Assembly (NCBI GenBank): GCA_016717105.1 | Contig: JADKGF010000013.1 | Coordinates: 124,001-188,000, forward strand | Length of the DNA: 64,000 nucleotides | Reading direction: 5' to 3' | Source of the DNA: Saprospiraceae bacterium | GTDB lineage: Bacteria; Bacteroidota; Bacteroidia; Chitinophagales; Saprospiraceae | Shown: positions 24,338 to 33,713 of the stretch, in pieces | How the letters are laid out: each line of letters starts with the position of its first letter | How positions within the stretch are numbered: position 1 is the stretch's first letter | Notes under the pieces: model-generated | Databases searched by the model: none | What the model was told of the DNA's origin: nothing | The model's input: only the letters and a program-made list of their open reading frames with translations | Program-made: the position numbers and the translations under genes

Positions 24338-27199
24338 CTACTCCACAATGATCATTTTCTTAGTAGCTGTGAAGTCACCGCTTACTAATGTGTAGTACAA
24401 TACACCGCTTACGCCCAATTGATCTTTAGTGAAGATCTCACTGTTCAATCCTTTGATTGCATCGATGTTTCTTACTGTTACAACTTTGCCTGTAACGTCA
24501 TATACACTCAATGTTGCTGTCGCTGCCTCTGGCATTTCGAAGCTCACTGTCGTTGTACCTTTGAATGGATTTGGTTCATTTTGGAACAATTCGATGCCAG
24601 CTTCAGCCTTGTCTATGCGGAGACTAACTTTACCAACATTCATATCCGCTGTATAGTATTCACCTTTGGTGATATCTGATGACAATGTGAGCATTTCACT
24701 TAACATACCATTTTTTGCTGGTTTGATATACAACGTAAATAATACTTCACTCTTCGCAATGGTCATCGCTTGTCTTGCCGCATAACTCATCGTTGCCTTT
24801 CCGTTTTTGTGGATCGCAACATCTTGGTCTTCGATTCCCATTGCTCCTGATTCTATTTTTACAATACTTGCATTTGCTGGATTGATCGTCATCTGACATC
24901 CAAAGATTTCTGCAAAATTGTCGGATGTCACTGGTACTTCGATTATTTCCCCAGCTTTCACCTGTGCATCTTCTATGTGGAATTGAAGTGTACTTGATGT
25001 ACGACTTTCAGCACTACTGCCTGTCATATTTACCACCACACTTGAGTTTATATCTCCGATCTTAACCGCTACAAAATCTTGTCCTGACATATCACTCGTC
25101 AATGGCTGATATGTGTATTGTTCGACATATGGCATCACTTTACCCAAGGTCATTTGTTGTCCTTTGATCGGGAATCTCCAGCTTGCATTGGCAAATTTAT
25201 CTGTGAGTCCTAAGATCAATTTTCTCAACTCTACCAAGTCACTGGCTGTGATCTTCCCATCATTATTGGCATCTGCCGCTATCTCCTTATACGGATCATC
25301 GAAGATACTCAAGCCTAAGATATGTCGCTGTATCAACACCAAATCCAAGGTGGTTACACCATTTTTATAATCTCCATCTTTACTGGCATCTACAATATAA
25401 TCGATGCTTGGTAGTACATTCATTTCGTACGTACCATCATCTATGGTCAAGATCGATTTCGGATATTCTGGTGTATTCGCTTGGAATGTAATGGTCGTGC
25501 CTTCCATATCATTGCCCAAGGCTGTCGCCACTTTTCCACTTATGATACTTCCTGTACCGCATCCTATGATACTCACCACCGTATTGCAATAATCAGTATT
25601 CCATGCTTCATCCCACACATCGATTTGGATATTTATATCACCACAAGTGGTAAATACTTTACCTGCACTTCTCGCTGATGGCAACCATTTGTACGCTTTA
25701 CCTTGTGCATATTCTGCTGCTGTTGCATTGATACTTATACCACCAACTACTTTGTAGAAGTGCTCCTCATTTATTCTGGCGTATATCGGAGCAGCACCAT
25801 CGAATGTAAAGTACAACTTGCTCTGTGGACTACAATTGTCAAACGCTCCTTTGTCGAAGTCTTTTGCCCACAACTCGACCATCTGTGGATTGGTCTGCAT
25901 GATCGCTGTGCTTATACTTACACAATACGGCGTTGGTGCTTTCTTGTCCGCAACCATCACAGTGCTTTCACACTGATCTACGTTACCACAGCCGTCGGTT
26001 ATCTTCCAAGTTACTTTATGGCTGATATTTTCCGCATTCAGGATAAACGCTGTTGCGCCTGTTCCTACTGGTAATTTCGCTGTGCCACCACTTGCAGCTG
26101 TTGGTTTGATGTAGGTAACATATACCAAGTCTGCCAATGGTAAGTTTGGATGCTGATTTTGTAAGGCTACCCAAGTTGGATTCAATACTCCTGAGATGAA
26201 CTTAGCTTGTGGTACCCAGATGCCATTCCATGATTTGTTCACAAAACTTGAGCCTAATCTATCTACTGTACCGTCATTCCAGCCGTCAAAGAACATCTGC
26301 CACTTTATCCAGCTCTCCTCTGCACATATCAAACTATCACTCGCTGAGGCTTCTAAGGCTACTGCTGCCTCACATCCACCATTTGGATTCTGTGGATTTG
26401 GATTTGCTGCAAACATTTGATTGCTACAACTCAATACTGGTGCTGTTACATCTTTGAATGCATACCAGTGGACGATAGGCAACCCTGAGATCGTGTTGAT
26501 CTCATCACCTGTACACCAGTTTTTGTACGAATAGGTAACTTTCCATTTCTTACAAGCACCATCTTCAAATAGGAAGGTATCTATTTTTATGTTCTCTCCT
26601 ACTACATCACATTGTCCATAATTTACGATCGGACGCTTGATACTTGGATTACTTGCGTCTTGGGCATCACTCAGACTAAAGCTACACTTATCCCATTCTG
26701 TGGTTTGACCTTGATTAGGGAATGTCACTGTAAACGGTACTGTAATGGTACTCACTGTTATAAATTGGGTACATGTCACTACTACTGTTCCTTTAGTCAC
26801 TTTGAATGTCCTTCTGACAGTACCTGATTTACACACAGGATCATGACTTCCTACCCACTGGTCTTTGTATGTGGTCTCAAGATTTGTGCACAGGTCATAA
26901 GCTTGTGGATAGCCTGTCATTGTCAGATCGACATCATTGACATTCGTCTCTTCATCCAAGCTCAGATTCAATTGCATATCGCAAGTGATGGTAACATCGG
27001 TTGGACATACCAATACTGGGGCCAACTTATTCTCTACCCTTACAGTCACCCAAGTGGTGTTATAATTGTCTTTGAGCCCATTGATGATCTCATTATCGCC
27101 AATTATCCCGTTCTGATTGCCATCATCCCATACTCTAAGCTCTACATCGTGTAAACCAAACTCAGCTCCAGCAGGGATATCTTCGCAACAGAACTTCAC
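24338..27199 (-). CDS. Giant T9SS surface protein A, main C-terminal segment
   Basis: 953 residues in one frame, the main part of a longer gene starting at 28044. In order: HYR/Ig-like modules with many paired Cys, a dockerin-like block (NGVTTLDLVLIQRHILG, then AADANNDGKITASDL), a cohesin-like beta-sandwich (EDAQVKAGEIIEVPVTSDNF to KVSLRI) and a T9SS sorting domain starting GIELFQNEPNPFKG and ending KKMIIVE. It closely parallels protein B (30757-36908) over this whole length, with near-identical stretches including the 3' end. It is cut off from its N-terminus by frameshifts near 27255, 27320 and 27550. Likely role: surface adhesin or matrix protein. Confidence 0.8.
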   Translation of the reverse strand: MKFCCEDIPAGAEFGLHDVELRVWDDGNQNGIIGDNEIINGLKDNYNTTWVTVRVENKLAPVLVCPTDVTITCDMQLNLSLDEETNVNDVDLTMTGYPQAYDLCTNLETTYKDQWVGSHDPVCKSGTVRRTFKVTKGTVVVTCTQFITVSTITVPFTVTFPNQGQTTEWDKCSFSLSDAQDASNPSIKRPIVNYGQCDVVGENIKIDTFLFEDGACKKWKVTYSYKNWCTGDEINTISGLPIVHWYAFKDVTAPVLSCSNQMFAANPNPQNPNGGCEAAVALEASASDSLICAEESWIKWQMFFDGWNDGTVDRLGSSFVNKSWNGIWVPQAKFISGVLNPTWVALQNQHPNLPLADLVYVTYIKPTAASGGTAKLPVGTGATAFILNAENISHKVTWKITDGCGNVDQCESTVMVADKKAPTPYCVSISTAIMQTNPQMVELWAKDFDKGAFDNCSPQSKLYFTFDGAAPIYARINEEHFYKVVGGISINATAAEYAQGKAYKWLPSARSAGKVFTTCGDINIQIDVWDEAWNTDYCNTVVSIIGCGTGSIISGKVATALGNDMEGTTITFQANTPEYPKSILTIDDGTYEMNVLPSIDYIVDASKDGDYKNGVTTLDLVLIQRHILGLSIFDDPYKEIAADANNDGKITASDLVELRKLILGLTDKFANASWRFPIKGQQMTLGKVMPYVEQYTYQPLTSDMSGQDFVAVKIGDINSSVVVNMTGSSAESRTSSTLQFHIEDAQVKAGEIIEVPVTSDNFAEIFGCQMTINPANASIVKIESGAMGIEDQDVAIHKNGKATMSYAARQAMTIAKSEVLFTLYIKPAKNGMLSEMLTLSSDITKGEYYTADMNVGKVSLRIDKAEAGIELFQNEPNPFKGTTTVSFEMPEAATATLSVYDVTGKVVTVRNIDAIKGLNSEIFTKDQLGVSGVLYYTLVSGDFTATKKMIIVE

Positions 27200-27510
27200 G
27201 AATTCACCACCATCGGTATCCTGTGCATTATCATTTGGATGGAACCAAACTGCTCCAGTATCTCACTTGGGAAGCCGTTATTATCATTGTACGTGCTATT
27301 GTTATTGTGCGTACCGTTTGCTCAACATTGCCACAAGAGCCACCATCTAATCTCCTTACTTCAAATCTGACGTCGGAACAATTATCATAAGAGCCATTGT
27401 CCAATTGATATGCATACAATTTGGCAGATCCATTACCTCCAGCATCACCAGTCAGACTTATTACAATATTTTGTTTTGCGACTGCAACAGGGCTTGAAAG
27501 ATCTCTTACA

Positions 27511-28044
27511 TCAACAAAAAACCGACACTCTGTTGAGTTTCCACATTGCGGTAACTGTTCTATTTTGAATACTAAATTGAGTAGGAATAATAAAAGAACT
27601 CAAAGGATCTTCTGATTCAATTTTGAAATTATATGTACCTGATAAATAGTTTGTGGGTATTGACCAGAGAATTTCTCCCGTTAACCCACTTGCCTGAGTA
27701 GCTATTGGTGTACTATTATATGTTGTTGAACTTGGTTCAGTTATATATAATTTAATATTATTAGTGGCGGTAGCTGTACCTAAGGCCATGGTAAAATTAA
27801 CAGTAATTATTTGGCCCTGACAAAACGGTGAAGTTGAACCAAGTGAAGCCGATGTAATCTGTCCATAAACACTTTGTGACATTGCTGTGATACTCAAAAT
27901 CATCACAATTAATCTAAATTCTTTAGTCCAAATTAAATTATTTTTCTTAATTTGATTCAAATGAGCAAACAAAATAGATTGCTTGATTACATTTTTTATT
28001 TGGTCAATTAGAAAGCTTATTTTTGAGTTGGATTGAGTATTCAT
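27511..28044 (-). CDS. Giant T9SS surface protein A, N-terminal segment
   Basis: 177 residues carrying a long N-terminus with a hydrophobic signal (LIVMILSITAMSQSVYG) and an Ig-like domain (STSPFCQGQIITVNFTMALG). It stops after WKLNRVSVFC, but the next frame continues CGNSTECRFFVDVRDLSSPV and VAVAKQNIVISLTG, then passes through the segment at 27231-27419 (YAYQLDNGSYDNCSDVRFE) into the main segment. At least three one-base shifts separate it from 24338-27199. Unlike protein B, protein A has only this short N-terminal part before the shared C-terminal half. The gene follows the membrane protein at 28060 by 15 bases on the same strand. Confidence 0.7.
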   Translation of the reverse strand: MNTQSNSKISFLIDQIKNVIKQSILFAHLNQIKKNNLIWTKEFRLIVMILSITAMSQSVYGQITSASLGSTSPFCQGQIITVNFTMALGTATATNNIKLYITEPSSTTYNSTPIATQASGLTGEILWSIPTNYLSGTYNFKIESEDPLSSFIIPTQFSIQNRTVTAMWKLNRVSVFC

Positions 28045-28059
28045 AATATTTGATTTTAA

Positions 28060-29022
28060 TTAAAACTTTAGGTTTTCATTGAGGTCAGGGAAAAACTTGA
28101 TAATATCCGCTTTGGATTTATTAGTTACATTTATAAATTGGAAGGATTTTCCTTTATCTTCTGATACTGCAATCATTTTTTGGTCATCTACAGATTCATT
28201 GCCATAGGTATCAAAAATGACAGATTGGGTAAGTAAAGCTTGGATACTTTCGCCATCTTGTTGGATATCAGCGATATTTTTAATTTTTATTGATTTGATA
28301 ATGGTACCTTTTTCCTTCAAGCCATTCATAGTATCGTCTATCAATTCTTTCATCTTGGCTTCTCCACCCATAGAATTTACCATTATAAGATGATTGTACG
28401 CAACAAATTTGTCATAATCAGCCTGAGATAAGGCATTGCCCATTTGTAACACCTCTGACTCTATACTGGATTTGACGATACTGTCTTCAACTGGACGATT
28501 ATTTACCCCAATCCAAGCAAACAAAGATATTCCGATTATCAATAGGAACCCGACTACAATCTTATAATACCTACCAGTTTCTAACGTAGCTAACGTTGTC
28601 TTTTTGTATAAAACTTGCTCAATGAAAATACCAACAGCAGTAAGTAGGATGCCTACACCCGTAATGCCAGTTAAATAAACGCCTGAACCTAATTTTACAC
28701 CTGCCATTGCGGTAGCTAAAAGAATATTATCACTCGAAAAGTTTTTCTGTTGAAATGCCATGTCAATCATCTTATAATAGCACATAAATGATAATAAGCA
28801 GCCTAAAAGTCCAATTATAGCTATTAAATATGTAGGTAATTTATATTTTTTCATTGTAAATAAAACCGTCACTAGTATCAGAAAAAATAAAATTCCCGTC
28901 ACTATTCCATCAACTCTATATCCATATAAAGTATCATCTGTTTTAGGAAAATACAGCCAGGGTAGAAATGCAGCAGCAATACCTAAAATAGAAAAAATCA
29001 CTAATAATATCCTTAGGGGCAT
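28060..29022 (-). CDS. Polytopic membrane protein with extracytoplasmic C-terminal domain
   Basis: 320 residues from ATG 29022. The first about 190 residues hold five membrane helices (LRILLVIFSILGIAAAF; IVTGILFFLILVTVLF; YLIAIIGLLGCLLSFM; GITGVGILLTAVGIF; YKIVVGFLLIIGISLFAWI). The rest is a soluble domain of about 130 residues (ALSQADYDKFVAYNHLIMV, GGEAKMKELIDDTM) ending in SKADIIKFFPDLNENL. I do not recognise the family. The first Met at 29058 overlaps a -7 box (29056-29063), so 29022 is used. It is probably co-transcribed with giant gene A. Confidence 0.65.
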   Translation of the reverse strand: MPLRILLVIFSILGIAAAFLPWLYFPKTDDTLYGYRVDGIVTGILFFLILVTVLFTMKKYKLPTYLIAIIGLLGCLLSFMCYYKMIDMAFQQKNFSSDNILLATAMAGVKLGSGVYLTGITGVGILLTAVGIFIEQVLYKKTTLATLETGRYYKIVVGFLLIIGISLFAWIGVNNRPVEDSIVKSSIESEVLQMGNALSQADYDKFVAYNHLIMVNSMGGEAKMKELIDDTMNGLKEKGTIIKSIKIKNIADIQQDGESIQALLTQSVIFDTYGNESVDDQKMIAVSEDKGKSFQFINVTNKSKADIIKFFPDLNENLKF

Positions 29023-29055
29023 AGGATGTAAGGTTTTGATTCTATTACTTAATTG

Positions 29056-29063
29056 CAAATTTA
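29056..29063 (-). promoter_or_regulatory. -7 element TAAATTTG
   Basis: Minus-strand TAnnTTTG match that overlaps the upstream Met codon at 29058. It decides the start of the membrane-protein gene at 29022. Confidence 0.5.
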
Positions 29064-29332
29064 CAGAACTGGAATTTTACATCATATAGTCAGTCTTAAT
29101 CACATAAATTTAAATACCTATATATTAATGATATATACATTATATAATAATTACATATCTTTAAAATTTACATAAATTATTGAAATATTTTTTTCGATAG
29201 GATGAAAATTGTGTTTATCTTAACATGAAAATGTAAATATAATATGCCAAATAATTTCATATTTAATTGTATAATATCAATATCAAATATTATTTTATTC
29301 ACAAAATGCTATATAAATACCATAGAATAGTT

Positions 29333-29340
29333 TACCTTTG
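29333..29340 (+). promoter_or_regulatory. -7 element TACCTTTG
   Basis: Exact TAnnTTTG match 25 bases before the ATG at 29366. The roughly 270 bases upstream are very AT-rich with no visible gene. Confidence 0.6.
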
Positions 29341-29365
29341 AATTACCCTTTTAAATCAATGAATC

Positions 29366-29953
29366 ATGAATATAGTTATTTTTGATAAGCATCCTGCGAT
29401 TTTGGATAGTGTTAGTAATTTTTTTAGTCAAAAGGAAGGGTTCCGTATTGGCGGTATTTTTTCCAGCAAATCTGACTTAGTACGCTACATGAACACTTAT
29501 CACCCAAAGATTATTATTACTGAATTTATGTGTAGTGATGAAGGGGGATTATCATGGGTTTGTCAAATCCGTAAAATAAATCCTTCATCAAAAATAATTG
29601 TATTTAGTGCACATAATCCCCATTTAGAATATAATTTAATTAGAAGTGGTGCTGATGCTTTTGTAAACAAAAAATCAACAATATCCACATTGCACAATAT
29701 AATTGTCGATTTGTGTAATCAAGAATTAGAATATCGTCGTGAAAAACCTGTTGCCAAATATTTAACTAAAAAAGAACGAAGCATTGTCTTACAAATGATA
29801 GAAGGTGCAACATCAAACGATATTGCTCAAAAAATGGATTGTTCAATTCACACCATAAATAATCAAAAAAATCACCTCATTAAAAAATTTAATTGCAACA
29901 CCAGTCCTGAGCTAGTTGCAAAATTATTTAGGATGGGATACATAAAAATATAA
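29366..29953 (+). CDS. LuxR/NarL-type regulator with a degenerate receiver (no phospho-Asp)
   Basis: 195 residues. The N-terminal about 120 residues have the NarL-type receiver fold (IVIFDKHPAILDSV), but the phospho-acceptor position reads IITEFM, with Glu for Asp, and the acidic pair is Asp-Lys. The conserved Lys is kept (DAFVNKKS). The C-terminal LuxR helix-turn-helix contains LTKKERSIVLQMIEG, SNDIAQKMDCSIHTINNQKNHLIKKF. It is likely phosphorylation-independent, and the Glu may mimic the active state. A sister gene follows at 30047. It sits between the two giant T9SS genes and may regulate them, which is inference from position only. Confidence 0.8.
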   Translation: MNIVIFDKHPAILDSVSNFFSQKEGFRIGGIFSSKSDLVRYMNTYHPKIIITEFMCSDEGGLSWVCQIRKINPSSKIIVFSAHNPHLEYNLIRSGADAFVNKKSTISTLHNIIVDLCNQELEYRREKPVAKYLTKKERSIVLQMIEGATSNDIAQKMDCSIHTINNQKNHLIKKFNCNTSPELVAKLFRMGYIKI

Positions 29954-30046
29954 TTCGAAATATTTTTTTAATATTTTTTTTTAAAAAATTTAAATTATTC
30001 CTATATAATTTAATTTTTGATTCAATACCCCGTACAAATAAACCAC

Positions 30047-30646
30047 ATGAAACCTATACGCTTAGTTCTGTATGACGAACATCCTATTATTACTGATGCT
30101 ATACAGCATTATTTGTCTCAATATTATAATGTTAAAGTGCAGAAAATTTGCTGTTCTGTAGAAGACCTACTCAACCATTTAAAGGATCACCAAGTAGATA
30201 TTATAATCACTGGTATATTATCTAGTGATGAAATCGGAATCTCATTGATTAGCCAAATTAAAAAACTTAATAAAATGGCTAAAATTATCGCTTTTAGTAG
30301 TATTTCATCGTCATTCACCATTCAAACAATCATGGAAGCAGGTGCCGATGCTTTTGTTTCCAAAAAAACAGGTATTGAAAATTTGTTCAATAAAATTATG
30401 GAAGTTAACTTGAAAGAAAAAATTCCTTGTACGAACATTAAACCAACTGTAAAACTGACAAATAAAGAAAAAAACATCATTAACTTGCTTAAACAAGGAA
30501 AATCATCTAAATAAATTTCCGAAATTACTTGCACTTCAGCGAATACTATCAATAATCAGAAAAATCATCTAATTGATAAATTTTGTTGTTCCAATAGTAA
30601 TGAATTGATTACAAAATTGATTAGTATGGGCTATTTAGAGATTTAG
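30047..30646 (+). pseudogene. Second LuxR-type regulator with degenerate receiver, in-frame TAA in the HTH
   Basis: 199 codons homologous to the gene at 29366. The receiver again lacks the phospho-acceptor: IIITGILSSDE has Gly in its place, while DAFVSKKT keeps the Lys. The frame is closed by TAA at 30512-30514 inside the HTH (KQGKSSK-stop-ISEITCTSANTINNQ), yet continues in the same frame to NHLIDKF and SMGYLEI, ending TAG 30644-30646. The sister protein and the LuxR family favour Glu here, so GAA to TAA is likely. Unless corrected, the product would lack the recognition helix. A true mutation or a sequence error are both possible. Confidence 0.75.
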
Positions 30647-30698
30647 CCTTCCAAGTCTATGCTTTAATAAATTGGACATCATTGGTTATCTAAAACAA

Positions 30699-30730
30699 AA
30701 GAGCCTACCGGAAAATTCCGGCAGGCTCTT
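30699..30730. terminator. Bidirectional hairpin terminator
   Basis: AAGAGCCTaCCGGAA pairs with TTCCGGcAGGCTCTT, with T-rich flanks mainly on the minus strand. It lies between the convergent regulator gene and giant gene B. Confidence 0.85.
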
Positions 30731-30756
30731 GTTCTATTTGCTGGTTCGGTTATCCC

Positions 30757-31599
30757 TTACTCAACGATGATCATTTTCTTAGTAGCTGTGAAGTCACCGC
30801 TTACTAATGTGTAGTACAATACTCCACTTACTCCCAACTGATCTTTAGTGAAGATTTCACTGTTCAATCCTTTGATCGCATTGATGTTTCTTATTGTTAC
30901 TACCTTACCAGTTACGTCATATACACTCAATGTTGCTGTCGCTGCCTCAGGCATTTCGAAGCTCACTGTTGTCATTCCTTTGAATGGGTTTGGTTCGTTT
31001 TGGAACAATTCGATACCTGCTACAGGTGCTGTTCTTACTCCTAAACTTACTTTTCCTACTTTAAGGTCACTGTTATATGACTCTGCTCTCGTTACTTCTG
31101 AGTTCAAGCTGATCATTTCACTTACTTTCATCGCTTTGTCTGCTTTTACTGTAAGTGTGAATAATACTGCGCCTTCATTTGCATTTACTGCTTCTGTTGA
31201 TGCATAACTCATTGTTACTACATTGTCAGAGATTACTCCTACGTTGTTTGCATTTACTTCTAACACTCCACTTTGAACACCTACGAAGCTTGCTCCGTTC
31301 AAGTTCATTGTGTATTGGAAGCCTGATACTTCACTGAAGTTTGCTGCTGTTACTGGTATTTCTACCACTTCACCTGCTGCAATTGCTGCTTCTGCTACGC
31401 TCATTTCTACATTTGCGTTGCTTCTGCTTTCTACTTCTGGTGAATTTACACTTGTGCTTACATTACCGTTTACATCTCCGATCTTAACTGCTACAAAGTT
31501 TTGATTGTCCATTTCTGAACTCAAGTTTGTAATATTGATCGCTTCTGCAAATTTTATTGGTGATGTTTGTACTGGTGTTCCTGTTACAGGAATCTCCAA
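30757..31599 (-). CDS. Giant T9SS surface protein B, C-terminal segment
   Basis: 280 residues: end of a dockerin-like region (NFVAVKIGDVNGNV), a cohesin-like beta-sandwich (EAAIAAGEVVEIPVTAANF to KVSLGV) and the T9SS sorting domain (GIELFQNEPNPFKG to KKMIIVE). It is the last part of one gene of about 2,050 codons running from 36908, separated from the preceding segment by a one-base shift near 31597 (SWRF to PVTGTP). The last about 75 residues are almost identical to those of protein A. Confidence 0.8.
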   Translation of the reverse strand: MEIPVTGTPVQTSPIKFAEAINITNLSSEMDNQNFVAVKIGDVNGNVSTSVNSPEVESRSNANVEMSVAEAAIAAGEVVEIPVTAANFSEVSGFQYTMNLNGASFVGVQSGVLEVNANNVGVISDNVVTMSYASTEAVNANEGAVLFTLTVKADKAMKVSEMISLNSEVTRAESYNSDLKVGKVSLGVRTAPVAGIELFQNEPNPFKGMTTVSFEMPEAATATLSVYDVTGKVVTIRNINAIKGLNSEIFTKDQLGVSGVLYYTLVSGDFTATKKMIIVE

Positions 31600-33713
31600 C
31601 TTGTATTGTTTGGGAATGTTGTTGTTACTCCCAAGATCAATTTTCTTAGATCTGTAAGGTCACTTGCTGTTACTTTACCATCTTTGTTAGCGTCTGCTGC
31701 TATCATCTTGTAATTGCTATCTAACGCTTGTAAGCCTAAGATATGTCTCTGGATCATTACAAGGTCTAATGTACTTACACCATTCAAGTAATCACCGCCT
31801 TTGTTAGCTGTTACTTTATAATCTATGTTATTATTGTGTAATAAACCATCATTATATACTCCACTCAATGCTGTTTGTGTAGATTTTGGATATTCTGGTA
31901 CATTTGCCTCTAATACTACTGTTACATCATTTACACCTTGTCCGCTTGCTGTTGCAACTGTTCCAGATATTCTAGATCCGTTACCACCTCTTACGCTTAG
32001 TACTACTGTACAGTAATCAGTATTCCATGCCTCATCCCATACACTCACTTGTACATTGTAATCTCCAGCTGCTGTCCATACAAAGCCTGCGCTTCTTGAT
32101 GTTGGTAACCATCTGTATGCTTTACCTTGTGCATATTCTGCTGCTGTTGCATTTACACTCACTCCACCTACTACTTTGTAGAAGTGCTCCTCATTTACTC
32201 TTGAGTAAATTGGTGCTGCTCCATCAAATGTGAAGTACAACTTGCTTTGTGGTGTACAGTTGTCAAATGCGCCTTTGTCGAAGTCTCTTGCCCACAACTC
32301 TACCATCTGTGGATTTGTTTGCATCAATGCTGTACTTACACTTACACAGTATGGTGTCGGTGCTTTCTTATCTACTACCATTACAGTACTTTCACACTGA
32401 TCTACGTTTCCACAACCATCTGTTACTTTCCAAGTTACTTTGTGGCTGATATTCTCTGCATTCAAGATAAATGCTGTTGCACCTGTTCCTACTGGTAATT
32501 TAGCTGTTCCTCCACTTGCTGCTGTTGGCTTGATGTATGTTACATACACTAAGTCTGCCAATGGTAAGTTTGGATGTTGATTCTGTAATGCTACCCATGT
32601 TGGGTTCAATACGCCTGAGATAAACTTAGCCTGTGGTACCCAGATGCCGTTCCATGATTTGTTCACAAAACTTGATCCTAATCTGTCTACTGTTCCATCA
32701 TTCCAGCCATCAAAGAACATCTGCCACTTGATCCAACTCTCCTCTGCACAGATCAATTTGTCGCTAGCTGATGCTTCCAATGCTACTGCTGCCTCACATC
32801 CACCATTTGGATTCTGTGGATTTGGATTGGCTGCAAACATTTGATTTGTACAGCTCAATACTGGTGCTGTTACATCTTTGAATGCATACCAGTGTACGAT
32901 TGGTAAGCCTGCGATTGTGTTGATCTCCTCGCCTGTACACCAGTTCTTATAGCTATATTTTACTCTCCATTTCTTACATGCTCCATCTTCGAACAAGAAG
33001 GTATCTATCGTGATGTTTTCGCCCACGATATCACACTGACCATAGTTCACGATTGGACGCTTGATAGACGCATTCGCTGCATCTCTCGCATCATCCAATG
33101 TAAAGCTACATTTATCCCATTCTGTCACTTGACCTTGATTAGGGAATGTTACGGTAAATGGTGCTGTCAATGTTGCTACTGTAATGAATTGTGGACATGT
33201 AACTACTACTGCGCCTTTTGTAACCCTGAACGTTCTTCTTACTGTTCCTGACTTACATACTGGATCATGACTTCCTACCCATTGGTCTTTGTACGTCACT
33301 TGTAGGTTTGAACACAAGTCGTAGGCTTGTGGGTAACCTGTCATCGTAAGATTTACATCATTTACATTCGTCTCTGCATCTAAGCTTAGATTCAATTCCA
33401 TATCACAAGTGATAGTTACATCTGGTGGACATACCAATGCTGGTGGCAATTTGTTCTCTACTCGGATTGTTACCCATGTAGTGTTATAATTGTCCTTCAT
33501 ACCATTGATGATATCATTATCTCCAATCACACCATTCATGTTGCCATCATCCCATACTCTCAATTCTACATCATGTAAGCCATAGTCTGCTCCTGCAGGG
33601 AATATCCTCACAACAGAATTTAACAAAAGCTCCACCATCTGTATCTTGTGCATTATCTTGTGGGTGGAACCACACTGCGCCTGGTACCTCACTTGGGTAA
33701 CCATTGTTGTCAT
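31584..33713 (-). CDS. Giant T9SS surface protein B, third segment
   Basis: In the correct frame from about 33600 (PAGADYGLHDVELRVWDDG) to 31600. It contains HYR-like modules with repeated Cys pairs (CPPDVTITCDME, CGNVDQCESTVMVVDKKAP), then a dockerin-like block with LNGVSTLDLVMIQRHILG and ADANKDGKVTASDL. The match with protein A is close throughout (for example DGWNDGTVDRLGSSFVNKSW in both). The first about 38 codons printed from 33713 are an out-of-frame artefact. Breaks near 33600 and 31597 isolate it from its neighbours. Confidence 0.78.
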   Translation of the reverse strand: MTTMVTQVRYQAQCGSTHKIMHKIQMVELLLNSVVRIFPAGADYGLHDVELRVWDDGNMNGVIGDNDIINGMKDNYNTTWVTIRVENKLPPALVCPPDVTITCDMELNLSLDAETNVNDVNLTMTGYPQAYDLCSNLQVTYKDQWVGSHDPVCKSGTVRRTFRVTKGAVVVTCPQFITVATLTAPFTVTFPNQGQVTEWDKCSFTLDDARDAANASIKRPIVNYGQCDIVGENITIDTFLFEDGACKKWRVKYSYKNWCTGEEINTIAGLPIVHWYAFKDVTAPVLSCTNQMFAANPNPQNPNGGCEAAVALEASASDKLICAEESWIKWQMFFDGWNDGTVDRLGSSFVNKSWNGIWVPQAKFISGVLNPTWVALQNQHPNLPLADLVYVTYIKPTAASGGTAKLPVGTGATAFILNAENISHKVTWKVTDGCGNVDQCESTVMVVDKKAPTPYCVSVSTALMQTNPQMVELWARDFDKGAFDNCTPQSKLYFTFDGAAPIYSRVNEEHFYKVVGGVSVNATAAEYAQGKAYRWLPTSRSAGFVWTAAGDYNVQVSVWDEAWNTDYCTVVLSVRGGNGSRISGTVATASGQGVNDVTVVLEANVPEYPKSTQTALSGVYNDGLLHNNNIDYKVTANKGGDYLNGVSTLDLVMIQRHILGLQALDSNYKMIAADANKDGKVTASDLTDLRKLILGVTTTFPNNTSWRFL

